This document shows positions 21,628-34,451 of a stretch of 64,000 nucleotides of DNA, one piece after another. This DNA comes from Kalaharituber pfeilii (lineage: Eukaryota; Ascomycota; Pezizomycetes; Pezizales; Pezizaceae). The stretch is taken from NCBI GenBank assembly GCA_015179045.1, contig WHUZ01000008.1, positions 1,557,501 to 1,621,500 of the forward strand, read 5' to 3'. Each line of letters starts with the position of its first letter. Position 1 is the first letter of the stretch. Both the position numbers and the translations under genes were made by a program. The notes beneath the pieces were generated by a model. That model was given only the letters and a program-made list of their open reading frames with translations, ran no database searches and was not told the origin of the DNA.

Positions 21628-21725
21628 CTGCCATAGCCATAGGGCGGCATGCGAGTAATGATAAAAAAAAAAAAAAAAAAAAGAAAAATAAAAAAAAAGA
21701 AAAAGAAAAAGAAAAAGAAAAAGAA
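21628..21725 (+). mobile_element. Short retroposon type B, copy B2
   Basis: CTGCCATAGCCATAGGGCGG then CATGCGAGTAATGAT, followed by a long tail of A with regular AAAAAG steps. The flanking duplication AAAAATCGAGA is present at 21617-21627 and 21726-21736; its A-rich start makes the exact length uncertain. It is only 109 bp from B1, in the same orientation. Confidence 0.8.
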
Positions 21726-21736
21726 AAAAATCGAGA

Positions 21737-24028
21737 TTAAGCTACGCCAAGGGATTTGGGTATGTGCAAGTCATACAAAAGAGTCGTTAAATACAGCCGT
21801 TTGCACTTCCAAAAGTAGAAAGAAGGTGACGCTGCAAGGCGACCAAACATTCAATTTCTCACCGGGATCAGCCTGCTTTTTTTTTGTGTGTGTGGCTGCA
21901 TAGACCCATTGCCATACAGAGGCGTGGGAACGAATGCAAACTTCGCGAAAGAGAAAGGACTCATCTCGTGATAGGAAAGACAGAAATATTTTTCCACTTC
22001 CCACGCAAATACAAATACAAGGTGATGGAGCAAGCAGCCTCAAGCGTAACTATAGTGCCCCATACAGACATTTACACACGCAAAATCCTCTGATGGTTCG
22101 GGGTCTTCGACGAAAAGTATCTGGGAGCAGCACATCAACATGAGAGCAGACAAGGCGGGGAAATACCTCAAGTCATTCTGAGATGGGCCATTTACAACCC
22201 ACATGACGGCCAGAGTTCATGGCGTGCGATTACAGGTCGGCCGGAATTTCAACCAGCCTTACCTAAACCCGAATCCCCCGGCCGTGGGAGGAGGGCACGA
22301 GCAGTTCCAGGCAACTGGAATTATATATAACGTGCCTCAATTCGAAAACCCAATATCCTCCGCTGGAGCAAGGTGTTGCGATTACTGCTGATCCCGCAGC
22401 AATGGCATACACACAGCAAGGAGTTGAAGGTCAGTTTGCGTACTATGGTCAACAATATTTACAGCCAGCGCAAGGTGTTCAGCAGCAAGGTGACATGACC
22501 GGCATGTCATTTACAAGTATGCCTGAAGGACAACACCAGTCTGTATTCCTTCTACCGTCTCGAGCCAGAAATCGCTTACTGCGTTGACCCTTCAGTACGA
22601 TTATCTTTCAGCATTCAGTCTGCTAATATGAGCTGGTTTAGATGGGATACCCCAACAGCGAAGCAGAAGCAGGTGCTTTTGCTGAGATAACAAAAAGACT
22701 ACAATTGCAAATGTGGGGACTCTGAGGAACCAAACCCACTATCTCACCAGCTGCCCGTCACCCGGCTCACCACGTCTCAACACCAAGATCCGATAGACGA
22801 GGCGAATTCTCTTTAAGGAGCGGTTTGAGGTTGAGTCTCATTGAGTCGACTTCCAACGCCTCGCTGAAGAAACACCTCACGAGAGTCTAAAGTAAAGTCA
22901 AAACGCGTTTGTTTGTTCAAATCTCTTTAGATAAAACGCCGTTTTGTAGGCAATAAGTAAGCTCTCAGGGCTTACTTGCCATATATTTGTACCTACCTAG
23001 AACCTCAGTACACGGAATCTCTCTCTACCAGTTGTAATTAATCTCTGAAATGGATTTCCCCACCGGGAGCCTTTGAAAATCTCTATTTTTTGACACCCTT
23101 ACTCACTGGAGTTGTTGATCGTACAGTAACAGTTCGGTTCCCCACCCATGACACGCGCGGCCTTGATTTATTTATTTACAACACCCCTCCCTGCAACTTA
23201 CTGCTCTTTTTGCCGCGCAATAACGCTTGCTATTTCGTTCTGGGGTTTGGCATTCTGCGCTGAAGAAGAAAGATTGTGTGGGGATGAGCTTGAAAAAGAG
23301 CCTCTATTTAAACATGTGATTTGGGACGGATTGTCAAAAACCAACTTGTGTAAGAGAGAAGGGGGGGGAAGTGAGAGTGAGCGAGTGAGATAGTATGGTA
23401 AATTGAATAATACAGTACCGTAAGTAATTTCTTGAAGAAAGGCAGGTTAAAAAAAAAAAATTAGGTAAAAGTAGATATTCTAGACAAAAAGAGAAAAAAA
23501 GAAAAAAAAAAAGGTAAAAATCCATGATCCGTTTGCACACACAAATCCACATTACTACAAACAAAAGCAAGCTGACATCCGATCCGATCCGATCCCATCC
23601 CGCTATTATCATCCATCACCCCCCCAACATCCATAAAAACAATACTACTTTGTTTGTCCAACGAAAAAGCAAAATCAAAAACAAAAACGAAACAAATCAA
23701 TAAAACATGCACCGGCATTGCTCAAATTATAGATACAGTATACAACAGAAGTATTGAGTAACTGTTTGCAACAAGTAGTGCTACTATATGCACGTTTAGA
23801 AAGCTTCTCGCATCTCAAACAGCACTAAAAACCGACCCCCCAAACAATTGACTTTAGCAAACGGAACGGCAACAGTATCAAAAGTAACAAAGAGAGAGGG
23901 GAAAAAAAAAAAAAAAAAAAGAAAAGAAAAAAAGGCCAAGATAATAGAGGGACATTTTTGCAACACGACGGCCTTCAAAGCTTTGCTCCTCTCCAAAGAC
24001 AGCAAACTTCAGAAAACCATGCCCTTTT
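21737..24028. other. Stretch without a supported gene; possible Gln-rich coding fragment
   Basis: Around 22360-22585 the plus strand reads YPPLEQGVAITADPAAMAYT and on through QQYLQPAQGVQQQGDMTGMS, a Gln-rich, protein-like segment. Upstream pieces need frame changes, and I cannot connect it to a start or a family, so it may be an old gene fragment. The remainder is A-rich low complexity (23447-23510, 23900-23935) and a short GATCC repeat near 23580. Confidence 0.35.
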
Positions 24029-26923
24029 CTACACATCTCCCTTCGATACAACCTTCCCCCTCAGCTCCTGCGGAAGCAGCATCTGCAACAACGCGTCACT
24101 AAACAGATGACTTGTGGCCGCCGGTAGCTCAGCCTTCCGCTCTTCACCCAAGCTCACTACACGTTCAACTTTCTCTTGAGCTTCATCTTCATCTGATTTC
24201 TTCCCATTACAGGTTTCGGTGATCTGGTCATCTGTACAGATTTCCTCGCTTTGCCGGGTAGGTATCGGAGTAACGTCCAAGTCTTGTACATAAAAAATCG
24301 TTGTGCAGCTTGGAGAACTTGATGGGCTTCTGGATTCTGCAAGAGGCATGTTTTCCTCTCGATTTGCAATGTCATCAGCAGTATGGCACTGAGTCAAGTT
24401 ACCCATGTCAGTCGGCTCCGGTTTGCTTTCTGCGTTGGTGCCCTCACTTTGTCTCTGTGAGGTTTGTTCAGCGTTATCAAAATCCACTAGGTCCTGAGAA
24501 CTACCCGAATCTCTCTCACTCAATGTCTCGTCCGGATCAAAAACAGTCTCAGCAGCCGTTGCATCTAATACACAACAGGCGGAAACATTTGACAATGGAA
24601 GCTGAGATCCAGGAGGGAGAGCGTCTCTACGCCTTTCCGTCGTAGTGTGGAATCTACCTCCCAAAACCCCTTTTCGCCATGCCTCTCGTGCAGCAGCAAA
24701 CTCCAGCGTGGCTCCTTCCCCAAAGGTATAACCAGAGACCTGTGCGAGGTCTTCAAGCTCCCCTTCGGCGCAGCAACTGTTGTCTGAGCCGCTGTATGCC
24801 AGCATGGCGGCATTTCTATTCTCATCAATTGTTTCGTCTGTCAACGATCGTCTCGTTGTTCGCCTTTTGAAGGTACAAACTTCTTCACTCATGTTGTTAT
24901 GTAACCAAGTATTCCACTCCTTTGCTGCCTTGAACTTACGCAAAGACTCCCTCGTAGCACTCTCTGGAAAGGTAATCCTGTCATATCCTCCATGCTGAAT
25001 GAACCTTGAGTAGCCATTCTCATCTGTTACCCAAGCGCCAAGATAATGTTCCAAACCAGACCAATTAGCCAACAATCCAGGCGGCCTTTCTACCTTCCCT
25101 GCTGCATCAGCCAACATGGTTAAGCTATTAGCCCTTTCCAGGCATGATACAAAGCTATTTCTGAGCTGGCTGCTATACGATTCGCCAGAAGCCTTGCTCA
25201 GGATTCTAGCCCTTTCAAAAGGTTGAATATACTGTGCATGTTGAGGAAGTGGTGCTCTACATCCATTGACCTTAGGCCCGGTAATGTCCCAGGCTCCTCC
25301 TTCAGTCCTACTTCTTGGGCTTATATCAGCTCTTCCCATATTGTGTCCAGCCGTCATCTCTTGTGTTAGGGAGGACTTTCCAGTGCCTAGAAACGGGTTG
25401 TGTGTCATAATGCTTCTATATGCAATACTCTGATTCTGCCAATCATCGTCATCTGGGTATGGAAACTGGTTCTCTGCAGCGAACTCCCGGATCGGCTGCC
25501 CTAGTGTTTGACGTAGACCGCGTGCTGCAGTCTCACGCTTGATCCTGCATGCTTTGCAACTTGGATTATGCTTCCCTTTTCTGGTTTTGGAACAACTTAG
25601 GGTCTTGGGGCTGTTGATTTGCTTGGATTGGAAAGCCTTTGGGGTCAATGGTTGAGAGGTCCGCGGTATTGCATTGAGATTGACTTTAGTGCCCCATTCT
25701 GTGATTGCAGAGGCTTGCTTTTCGACAGCAAGTGCTTGAACGCGAGTAGAGCGGCGTGTTCTCGGGGTATTGTTTCCAGTGTGGGCGCTGCCATCAACAT
25801 CAACTGACATATCTACGTAGGCAACGTTAGAATTAGCCCTTTGTCATGAGAACAACTGCGTATTAGTATCGAATGGTTGGGATTCAGGGCTAAGCCGAAA
25901 TTGCAAGATCTAGTGATAAAAGCCTTGAGCTGGTCGTATGCAAATGATACTTCACATGAACAGGAAATGGAAAGTATGAAACATACCTGAAGTCCTAGAA
26001 GGCTGTAGATCAACCAACCCCCCTCTCAGACCCATCGTAAAGATACAGGTTGAACTCCCTGCAACTTCGGGCACTAAACCGGGAAGAGGAGAGACTGATG
26101 GGATTGATTTGTGGCTATCTGAGGCCAAATTGATGGTGATAGGTCTGTGTACTTGCGTCAATGAAGGTAGTTTTTGTGGTAGCTGGTGTAATTCCCCTTG
26201 TCTAGCTGATCCATTTTGTTGTGCAGGAAGGGCATTAGCTGTAATCTTGTCCCTAGAAGACCCGTGCATCCCGGAGACCTTGGGAGTTGTGGCAATTGGG
26301 CCTGTTTGGGTGTTGTTGCTGATCAAGGGTTGCGTGCGAAGGCTCGAGCCAACGCACGTGGCCATAAGCTGTGCGGCTTGGGAGCCGGGCTGTGTTATAA
26401 CGGGGTGATTAGTCTCCATCGACCGAGCATTCGGCCCTGCTGGGGCACTCAGGGCTGCACTGTGCTTTTCTTTTCCCCGCTCCGAATCCGCCGAGGCTCC
26501 CACTGTATCCTTTTTGTGCTGTTGATGTGGCGTAGGAGCAATAGCCTTTGCATGAGGCGCTTTGTTAGAAGACTGCTGGAGAGTCCTCTGTCGGTGAAAT
26601 GCAGAGGAAGCCGTAGCCCCTCTTTTGCCCGTAGAACTGGTCAGTGGATGTTTTCGGTTTGGCTGCCCTGCTGTGGGTCGACCTTGAGGCACTTGGCGAT
26701 GGGGCATTGCCATGGTGCGTACACATCCATCACCAGCAGCAATGTGTGAAGCAGCATTGTCTGAGAAATGGGCCTTGCGTGCTGCTGTGACTGTGGTATC
26801 CGTGCTGGTACCTGTGGACGCATGACACACAGATATCGTAGGAGGTGTTCCGGGCGGCATGCTAAGCGTATTCGTTTTCCAGATAAACTTCTTGAGGGGG
26901 CTCGCTGACCCCATACTGGGCAC
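24029..26923 (-). CDS. Large unrecognised protein, probably nuclear
   Basis: Two exons, 26923-25987 and 25812-24029, are joined across a 174-bp intron (GTATGT..GTAG); the junction (..RTS-D-MSVDVDG..) keeps the frame and gives 906 residues. Exon 1 is Ser/Thr/Pro/Gln-rich and probably disordered. Exon 2 has a basic patch with a lone CxxC (NPSCKACRIKRETAARG), a compact stretch around LLANWSGLEHYLGAWVTDEN and YSRFIQHGGYDRITF that looks folded, and an acidic, disordered C-terminus. CKACRIKR is like the first half of a Zn2Cys6 finger, but the other cysteines are missing. I do not recognise the family. An open frame at 26870-27056 in another phase (MEKEEDSAHSG..) could be an earlier exon, so the N-terminus is uncertain. 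Confidence 0.62.
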
Positions 26924-27059
26924 TGTTCTTGCCAGTGGCTGGCCGCCTGGCGGTTGTATACGACAAAACTAGGCCAGTCGCTGTTGAAGCAGCTGCTTGC
27001 TTCTCGGGCGCCGTAGCCGTTTTGCTACCAGAGTGAGCCGAGTCCTCCTCTTTCTCCAT

Positions 27060-30000
27060 GTGTGGGTGCGGGCTTCAGCCTTTGCACCGACTCCGCTGGC
27101 CAGATGGATCCTCGTTCACCGCCCGACCCACACCGCTCTTGCTCTTTCTCTCCACCGCTGCTATGTTACAGCGCTATAGCCCGCCGATGAGAAATGGCTC
27201 CTGGAAAGGAGCGCGAGCCAGGCCGCCCCCAGAGTGCGTCATTGCATTGTCAAGATGCGAACATTACTCACGTGAGTAGATTAGGCTTGCCCAAATTCAG
27301 CCACGTGACTAGTCCCCACCTCCCGTTCCCAAGGCTGGCCTGAGGTGAGGGCAGGACAAGTATGATGAGCCCGCACAATTTCCTGCATTTTGTGGTTCAT
27401 CACATGCGGCAGTTTCCACTCTCTCATTTCCATGAAATTCAGCAGTCAACACGCACCCCACCACTACTGCAAACGTCTTCCACAGCGGCTCAAAAGACAT
27501 GCATGGATTTAACCCCAATTTTCTCCAGTTCTTCACCGTCGTGTCGAAAGCTTGTACCCCATCTCTCGGCATTCTTATTGGCTGAGCAAACCGGTGTTTG
27601 AGTCTTCCTATTGACTCTTGACACGAGATCGTGGTTTCATCCCGTGGGGGAAACTTGAGAGGTTCTGGTATTTTGGATTAAAAATCGGACGAAGTGACTC
27701 GAGTGGAGGCAATGATGCCCACAAGGATTTTTGGCAAGATTCAGGAATCCATTGACTCTCGTAAAGAGGCTTGACTTTAGCACAGGTATCGAAGGTTATA
27801 GCGGCCCTTACTTCCAGAGACCACTTGCCAGCTGAGCTGAAGGACGTGTTGCAAGCCTATCTTTAGCTATTGAATTCACGACGTAAGTAACGATTCCCAT
27901 CGAAGAGACGAGTGGCCTGTGATTATGGTGAAGCCCACTTTACAATGCATTAGTAGACTCATTGTATGTCATGCCAGGGAGCAATAGAAGACAACTTCGG
28001 GCAGTCGAGGACTTGATATAGTGTAGCTCTTGAGGGCACGCCATGGAACAAGACCTTCCGTGCCATGGGCTGGTAGTTTGTATGCGGGATTACGTGACCA
28101 CAAAAAAAAAGGGGCCTTCATAAGACAGGTACAAATATTCCCGGCTTGATTCTCATCCAGACCTCATGAAAGCAAAACTTCACCTGTGAATTAGCTATAA
28201 TTCGTGAACAGCAACAATCCTTTCGCTGATAAAAGGCCTGTATGCGAGTTCACAAGACTAATTTATATCTTGCTGAACAGTCTAGCATGCACCCACACGT
28301 TAGCGTTGACCAGAGGACTGCTTAAGCAGCTAGGTGACTATCAAGCGTCTACCCTAAGCCCGTTACAGTTATCACTGGCATAGTTAAGTGAGAAGCTCTT
28401 CTGAGCAAAGGTGAATATAGCTCCGTTCCGCGTCTCGTTTAGGCTCGAGCATCGCAATAAACCATTAGTGATGTGTGACCTTTCCTTCCTACTCACCTGC
28501 GACATCTAGATATTGGATAGCGTTCAAGTTCAATTCAACAACGTTACTGATATTCTCTTTTTCTTGATACCATGGTAGGAGCTCGAACAGTAACAACTGG
28601 TTCGCTCAGCTTTAGGCCGGAAAAGTGGAAAATTCCATCGCAATCACGCTATACCTCTGGTGTAGTTTTGCTATAGACCTGTTCAGGAATGGCTGTTTAC
28701 ATATAAGTGAGTGAATGAACAATCGTGGAACTAATCTGGTAGCATTATACCCAGTTTATACATTTCCCGTAGATTGTGATCCTTCTGCTGTACGCCGTTT
28801 ACCCTGGTTCAGTAGAATGCTAACCAGTTTAGGTAATATTCTTGGTCTGTAATTTCCTGTATTGCTACGCCACGTGATACAACATTTCCGACGCTGGAAT
28901 CGTATTCGCAATTTTTGTTATTGTGACGGGGTTTTACTCAAGAAACATGAAACTGCTGCTGGAGAGAAAGACAGAACGATTTCTTTCACGCATGCTTTAC
29001 TCATATCTGAAGGCACCGTACCCAAGTTTCATGGGATCCGCGGATTGCAAGTAGCCATGCAACACATTGGGTGCCTATCTTGTTAGGGAAACCAAGCTGC
29101 CCAATATGAAGAGATGACCATTGGTATGTACCAACAACTAAGCGAGATTGCGTATAATACCACGTGCATCAAGAATTTTACACACCAGAAATAGCATGCC
29201 ACACCATAAATAGGGTGACCCCCACGCAGGACTTTCGAGGGGGTATTATGCTTGACGGAGATCATTGAAGGCGCATGCTCGGATGTACATAGGAAAATAT
29301 TGCAATTTACACCAGCCATACGGCAGTTAACGTTGTGTGGGCACAGACTGTTTGTGATGGAACATTTCCCCTGTATCAAACCGAGTATAAACAAACTCTG
29401 CAGAGTGTACCTGACAGAAACCGATCTCCCAGGCTCAAAGAAAGCTTCAGCGGGAGGGTTAATCAACTGGTTCGCAGCTTGTGTATATTCCTCGATGCCT
29501 GGTTCCTGGGTATCTTTCCAACTAATTCGGGCTCCACAGGGAGAGAGTTGAGAAAGCCAACCTAACCGCCATTGGAAGCTATGGCCGAGCTGGTGTGCAT
29601 AAACCAGGACTTGTTAAGTAGGACAGCGACACAGTTGCAATACTAGGTACAAGGTGCTGAAAAGTGGGGTTATATGAATGCTCTATTCTAAAGTAGCTCG
29701 TATGCAGTGGAATGCTACACAGAATTAACGTATCTCATTCTCCATGCGGTAAGAACTGCATACCGTTTAGTATTGCGAATTTCAGTCCATTTATCTCAAA
29801 AAAGGCTGAACGCAATAAAGAGGCATTAAAAGCAGAATCACAGCAATATGCATTTCATTTAATACCTCATGCAATTGCATAGAGTACTAGTCCTATACTA
29901 TAGATAGATAGATACTAACTTACTTGATGTCACCGAAGGTTCTACCCGTACCCTAACTTTCTCTTGTCGGCGCCATGCATAATCTTGCATGGCCGTCGAC

Positions 30001-31828
30001 AAGCTTGCTCAAGAATGGAAACTTCCGACAGAGGTGGGGCCGTATCTAGCTAGCGCCAACGCCAAGCCCTTGTATAACTGCCGGCGCCTCCGCAAAAGCA
30101 AACTTCACAGGACAAGATATTGTGGCGTATCACAGCAGCGAGAAAACAGCAGAGAAAGTTATGCCCCCGCTCCATCCTTCCCAGGTTTCCCGACACGAAC
30201 CCAGCATTTCCCAGCCTCTTCCCCCGGTTCTACGAACCCAGGCTATCATGTAGAACCAATAAGCGCGATACCCTATAATCTTGAGTTCAGATTTGCAGTA
30301 GTTGGGAGGAAATTTTGGGTTGCTTCACTCTAAGGCTTAGGCTTAAAGGAAAGAAAAGAATGTCCGAAGGAAAAGAGGGAGGAAAAGGAGTTGCACGCTG
30401 AGTGTAAAGCCCCAAAGACCTGTAATAGTAAGCTGTGGGTAACATCTCAAAGTGCGAACAGGCGCAGGTAGCTACAGAATTTCAAGCCCTTAGTTTAATT
30501 CCGACCCAAATTGACACTGGGACCACGAGTGAAACAAGCTAACTAGGAGTTCGTGTGAGCGAGCGGGCCTGGGACGGCAAGAGGCTGGAATCACCCATAC
30601 TCAACTGTGACAGAAACGCTCCAATTATGATACGTCTACGGAACGTGCGACGATCTGTATCCCGGTGTTGGGAACCGAAAGGCAAAATATCATATATTCA
30701 ATTGAGCATTACCTCATTTGCCTGCATTTCATAAGCCAGATGAAGCTGAGAACTTGGAAGGAGCTTCATTGCAGGCTACCATCACCCCGTACTGGGGTCA
30801 CCCAAGGCCGTCGTATCAGGAGTTCCTGCATAACATATTACATAGCATTCGAGGGGAGAAAAAGAGTGAACAAACCACTCACCCCCGGAGAAGCTTTTTC
30901 TCCAGATTCCGTTCCCCGCCCCCATGAGTCCCTGCTACAATTTAGGAGACAGGTGTAGCAATGATGGCTTATATCTCATGGCACCGGTGGATATCTATAT
31001 TGTTCCAACAGCACACACCCAACCTACGGGGACTAAACATTTTGCGCAACCATTGACTGGATGGAGTAATTTGTTATTCCTTGCTGCGTCGGGTGCTACT
31101 AGTAATACGCTTTCCTCTTGAATATGGTGGCAAGTCGGAGTTGTCCGGAGAATTACAAGTTTTCTTAACAGAAGACTCCACATCGCCTCTAAGTTCCACT
31201 GGAGATGCCGCTTAGCTTAGTTGGTGAGTAGTGAGACTGCCTACATCGCGCTTCCCACAGCTTGCAGGACTGCGTATGCTTCTTCAAATCTTCCATATGC
31301 AACAGAACAGATCTAGAAGACGCACAAACACGACTCAGTTTCAGAGTATCACATCTACAAGAGGGAATAAGCTCAGATTCACCGAGAAAATGCCCGCATG
31401 GACCATAAGCGAGACAAGAGTCGTCCTGCCTTGGAAATTCCCCGGTTCTTACTTGGACACTGTACCTGATACTCGGTCGGGATCTGTTCGACATCAGCAT
31501 CAAAATCGCGCAGCGTGGTATGGCGGATCCGGGGCAAGTCTTCTCCAGATCCCCCAGTTTTTCTCCACAGGTCAAATCGTTTTTTTAACGAGTCCCACTG
31601 TCGGGACTTCTCTCGGGGAAATAGTGGGTTGGCCCCCATCCAACTTGAAAGGCAGCAATATGAGGTTCCTGTACCGCTTTCGCGTGTACGGCTAGTCAGC
31701 AGGCGGAAAGGGCACATTTCATTGTTGCATGACACCTGTCAGAGTTCTCAAGAAATGTCAGTTGTCGTGCTGTTATTGCGCTGTGCTACTTACTCTAGCA
31801 TCCAGACTTATTGTGGCGAAAATACTTA
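27060..31828. other. Gene-free stretch of 4.8 kb
   Basis: It holds only short, unrelated open frames and no protein I recognise. At about 28040-28103 GCCATGG.., GCGGGATTACGTGACCAC and A9 resemble a diverged, longer type A retroposon without a clear duplication. A tRNA A-box-like TAGCTTAGTTGG occurs near 31214 without a credible cloverleaf. Confidence 0.5.
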
Positions 31829-32095
31829 GAGAGATTGCGAATTTAAGCTGGAGCCAAAACCGGGGGGTCGCCACTGGTGACCGGGAGCCCCAGTAATTCG
31901 CTGGGGACCCTTGGATGACCCCCCGTCTAGCCTGGTTGCTCCCCTGTTAATGAGGCCAGCTGAAAGAAATTTGGGCCAGGCTGGCCGGAGAAGGGGGGGT
32001 ATTCAGGCCAACGTTCTTTCTCAGGCCCTGTCACTGCCCCTGTCGCATTTTTAACGCTATGCACTGCATAGCGCTCTGAATTTCGCAACCTCTCC
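31829..32095. repeat. MITE family with GAGAGATTGCGAA ends, copy 1
   Basis: The terminal inverted repeats are GAGAGATTGCGAATT and AATTTCGCAACCTCTCC. The interior shares many blocks with 38503-38748 (AGCTGGAG.CAAAACCGGGG, GGGGACCCTTGGA, CCCCCCGTCTAG.CTGGTTGCT, CAACGTTCTTTCTCA). A perfect hairpin CGCTATGCACTGCATAGCG lies near the right end (32055-32073). It encodes nothing. Confidence 0.8.
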
Positions 32096-32575
32096 AATCT
32101 GGCTGGGGGCAGGAAAAACAATTGGAGCTAGCCGCCACTGGGCATGCAATGTTTGCTTTTTCTCAGAGGCTAGCGTGCACACTGGTGGACCGTATCTGCA
32201 CCATTAACACACCTGCAACGGCAATCTAACGGCTCACCGCAGTATAGGTTGAACTTATGAGAGGAGGCAGCATCTGATACACACCACCACTTTCAGCATT
32301 TTTCTCGCAGAGGATCGGCTACCACACGTGAGAAATATGGCACGAGGCATGGATTTATCGCACATTCTAATGGTAGCTAGGATTGGTGCATTGGAGAAGC
32401 CAATTTGTGGGTAGAGCTAACTTCAGCAGGTAACGATGCTCCTCCGCTTGTACTCCAACCTTAACTCATGAAAGTTATTTGCAGAATTACTGATGTCAGC
32501 CAATCTAGGTTAGCTTTCAAGGAGGAGTTCCTACAGTGGTAAAGATGGCCAGCCTGGTCCTATTGTGTCTCGAGT
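32096..32575. other. Upstream region of the hexose transporter
   Basis: Presumed promoter region. I see no second gene and no recognisable binding-site array. Confidence 0.45.
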
Positions 32576-32582
32576 TATAAAT
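32576..32582 (+). promoter_or_regulatory. Possible TATA box of the hexose transporter
   Basis: TATAAAT lies 90 bp upstream of the start codon, with a pyrimidine-rich stretch between. A position-based inference only. Confidence 0.35.
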
Positions 32583-32671
32583 CCTGCCCTTCCCCACCTG
32601 GCTGCTCTTCTCCACTATCTGGGGAAGCAGCACCATTCTTGCCTTTCCATCCATACAGAATCAACCTCAAG

Positions 32672-34451
32672 ATGCTCGGGATTCACAAGCCGGAGAATGT
32701 TGCTGGGTCCTCGGCCCCAGCTATCATCATTGGCGTTTTCGTTGCCTTTGGTGGTATTTTGTTTGGGTATGTTCATTATGAGCAAGGGAAAATGGGCAGT
32801 TAACTAATACTTCTACCCAGGTATGATACCGGTACGATCGGTGGTATCTTGGCTATGGAATATTGGATCAAAGAATTTGCGGATACCTACGACAAGGAGG
32901 GTAAACCATACATCACATCGTCGCAATCTTCTCTTATAGTGTCCATTCTATCCGCCGGTACCTTCTTTGGAGCCTTGACTGCTGCCCCCTTTGGTGACTT
33001 CCTGGGTCGTCGATGGGGTCTCATTGCTTCTTGCGTTGTGTTCTCCCTCGGAGTCATCTTCCAAACCGCTGCCACTGAGACTGCTCTATTTAGTGTTGGG
33101 CGATTTGTTGCTGGATACGGCGTCGGGCTAGTCTCTGCTTTGGGTAAGTTACGGTCTTACAAATGCCTTCGGCTTGTTTCGACGACTAACTGTCCTTTTC
33201 AGTTCCCTTGTACCAGTCAGAGTCTTCTCCGAAATGGATTCGTGGTGCGATCGTCGGAGCATACCAGTTGGCGATTACCATTGGTCTCTTCCTCGCTGCT
33301 TGTGTCAACCAAGCCACTCATGCCAGGCAAGATTCTGGATCCTACAGAATTCCCATCGCCGTTCAGTTTGCTTGGGCCCTCATCTTAATTGGCGGGATGC
33401 TTATCCTCCCAGAAACTCCACGCTACCTGATCAAGCGAGGCAAATACGATGAGGCTGCTCAGGCCATGAGCCGCCTCCGAAGGCTTCCTGTTGACCACCC
33501 AGTTTTGCTTGAGGAGTTGAACGAGATCAAGGCCAACCACGAATTTGAGACTCAAATGGCTCAGGGTGGATATATTGACTGCATCCGCGGCGGTATGCTC
33601 AAGAGATTGTTGACTGGTATGGGTCTTCAGGCTTTGCAGCAGTTGACTGGGTATGCGTTCCTTTGCAAAACCTCAAGTCCCAAGGCTTCATACTAATCAA
33701 GCAAATATAGTATCAATTTTATCTTTTACTATGGTACCAACTTCTTCAAAGAATCCGGAATCGAGAATCCTTTCTTGATTGGTCTCACGACCAACTTGGT
33801 CAATGTGGTCTCCACCATTCCTGGTCTCTGGCTCGTGGAGCGAATGGGTCGGCGCAACCTCCTTTTCTTCGGCGCCGTCGGCATGTGCATTGCCCAATTC
33901 ATTGTTGCCATCGTTGGAGTCACCACCACCTCTGTGGTGGCCAACAAGGTCCTTATTGCGTTTGTTTGTATCTACATCTTCTTCTTTGCCTGCTCTTGGG
34001 GTCCAGTCGCCTGGGTCGTCACCGGCGAGTTGTTCCCTCTCAAGGTCCGTGCAAAGGCTTTATCCATCACCACCGCCACTAACTGGCTTCTTAACTTCGC
34101 CATTGGTTACGCTACCCCATACTTGGTCGACTCTGGCAAAGGTAATGCCAACTTGGGATCTAAGGTGTTCTTCATCTGGGGTGGTTGCTGTTTCATTTGC
34201 ATGGTTTTCGTGTACATGGTATGTTTTCTTCCTCGGGACTCTGTAACAAAAAACATCGCTAACATCGTGTCCTCCAGTTCATTTACGAAACTAAGGGTCT
34301 CTCCCTCGAGGAGATTGATGAGCTCTACGAGACGGTCAGCAACGCCTGGCAGTCGATGCACTTCAAGCCGACCATGACCTTCCAGCAAAGGATCCATCAC
34401 GATGAGAAGGTTGAAGTCGCCCACGTCACTGGTGACGTTGTCGACGCTTGA
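32672..34451 (+). CDS. MFS hexose transporter
   Basis: Five exons (32672-32766, 32821-33143, 33203-33650, 33711-34218, 34278-34451) give 515 residues. The four introns are 54, 59, 60 and 59 bp with GTATGT/GTAAGT donors and TAACTAAT or TACTAAT branch sites. Sugar-porter signatures appear in order: GGILFGYDTG (helix 1), GDFLGRRWG (loop 2-3), VPLYQSE, PETPRYLIKRG (end of helix 6), LQQLTGINFIFYYG (helix 7, sugar site), ERMGRRNL, GPVAWVVTGELFPLKVRAKA (helix 10 and after) and YETKGLSLEEIDELY. Twelve hydrophobic helices are readable, so it is a complete plasma-membrane carrier, most like fungal glucose/hexose uptake proteins. The C-terminal tail is short, without the long extension of glucose sensors, so transport is more likely than sensing. 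Substrate and affinity cannot be read from sequence. Confidence 0.93.

Noticed and set aside
31205..31300. tRNA-like start (GCCGCTTAGCTTAGTTGGTGAG)
   Set aside because: The A-box is good, but no anticodon stem or B-box closes a cloverleaf at normal distance.
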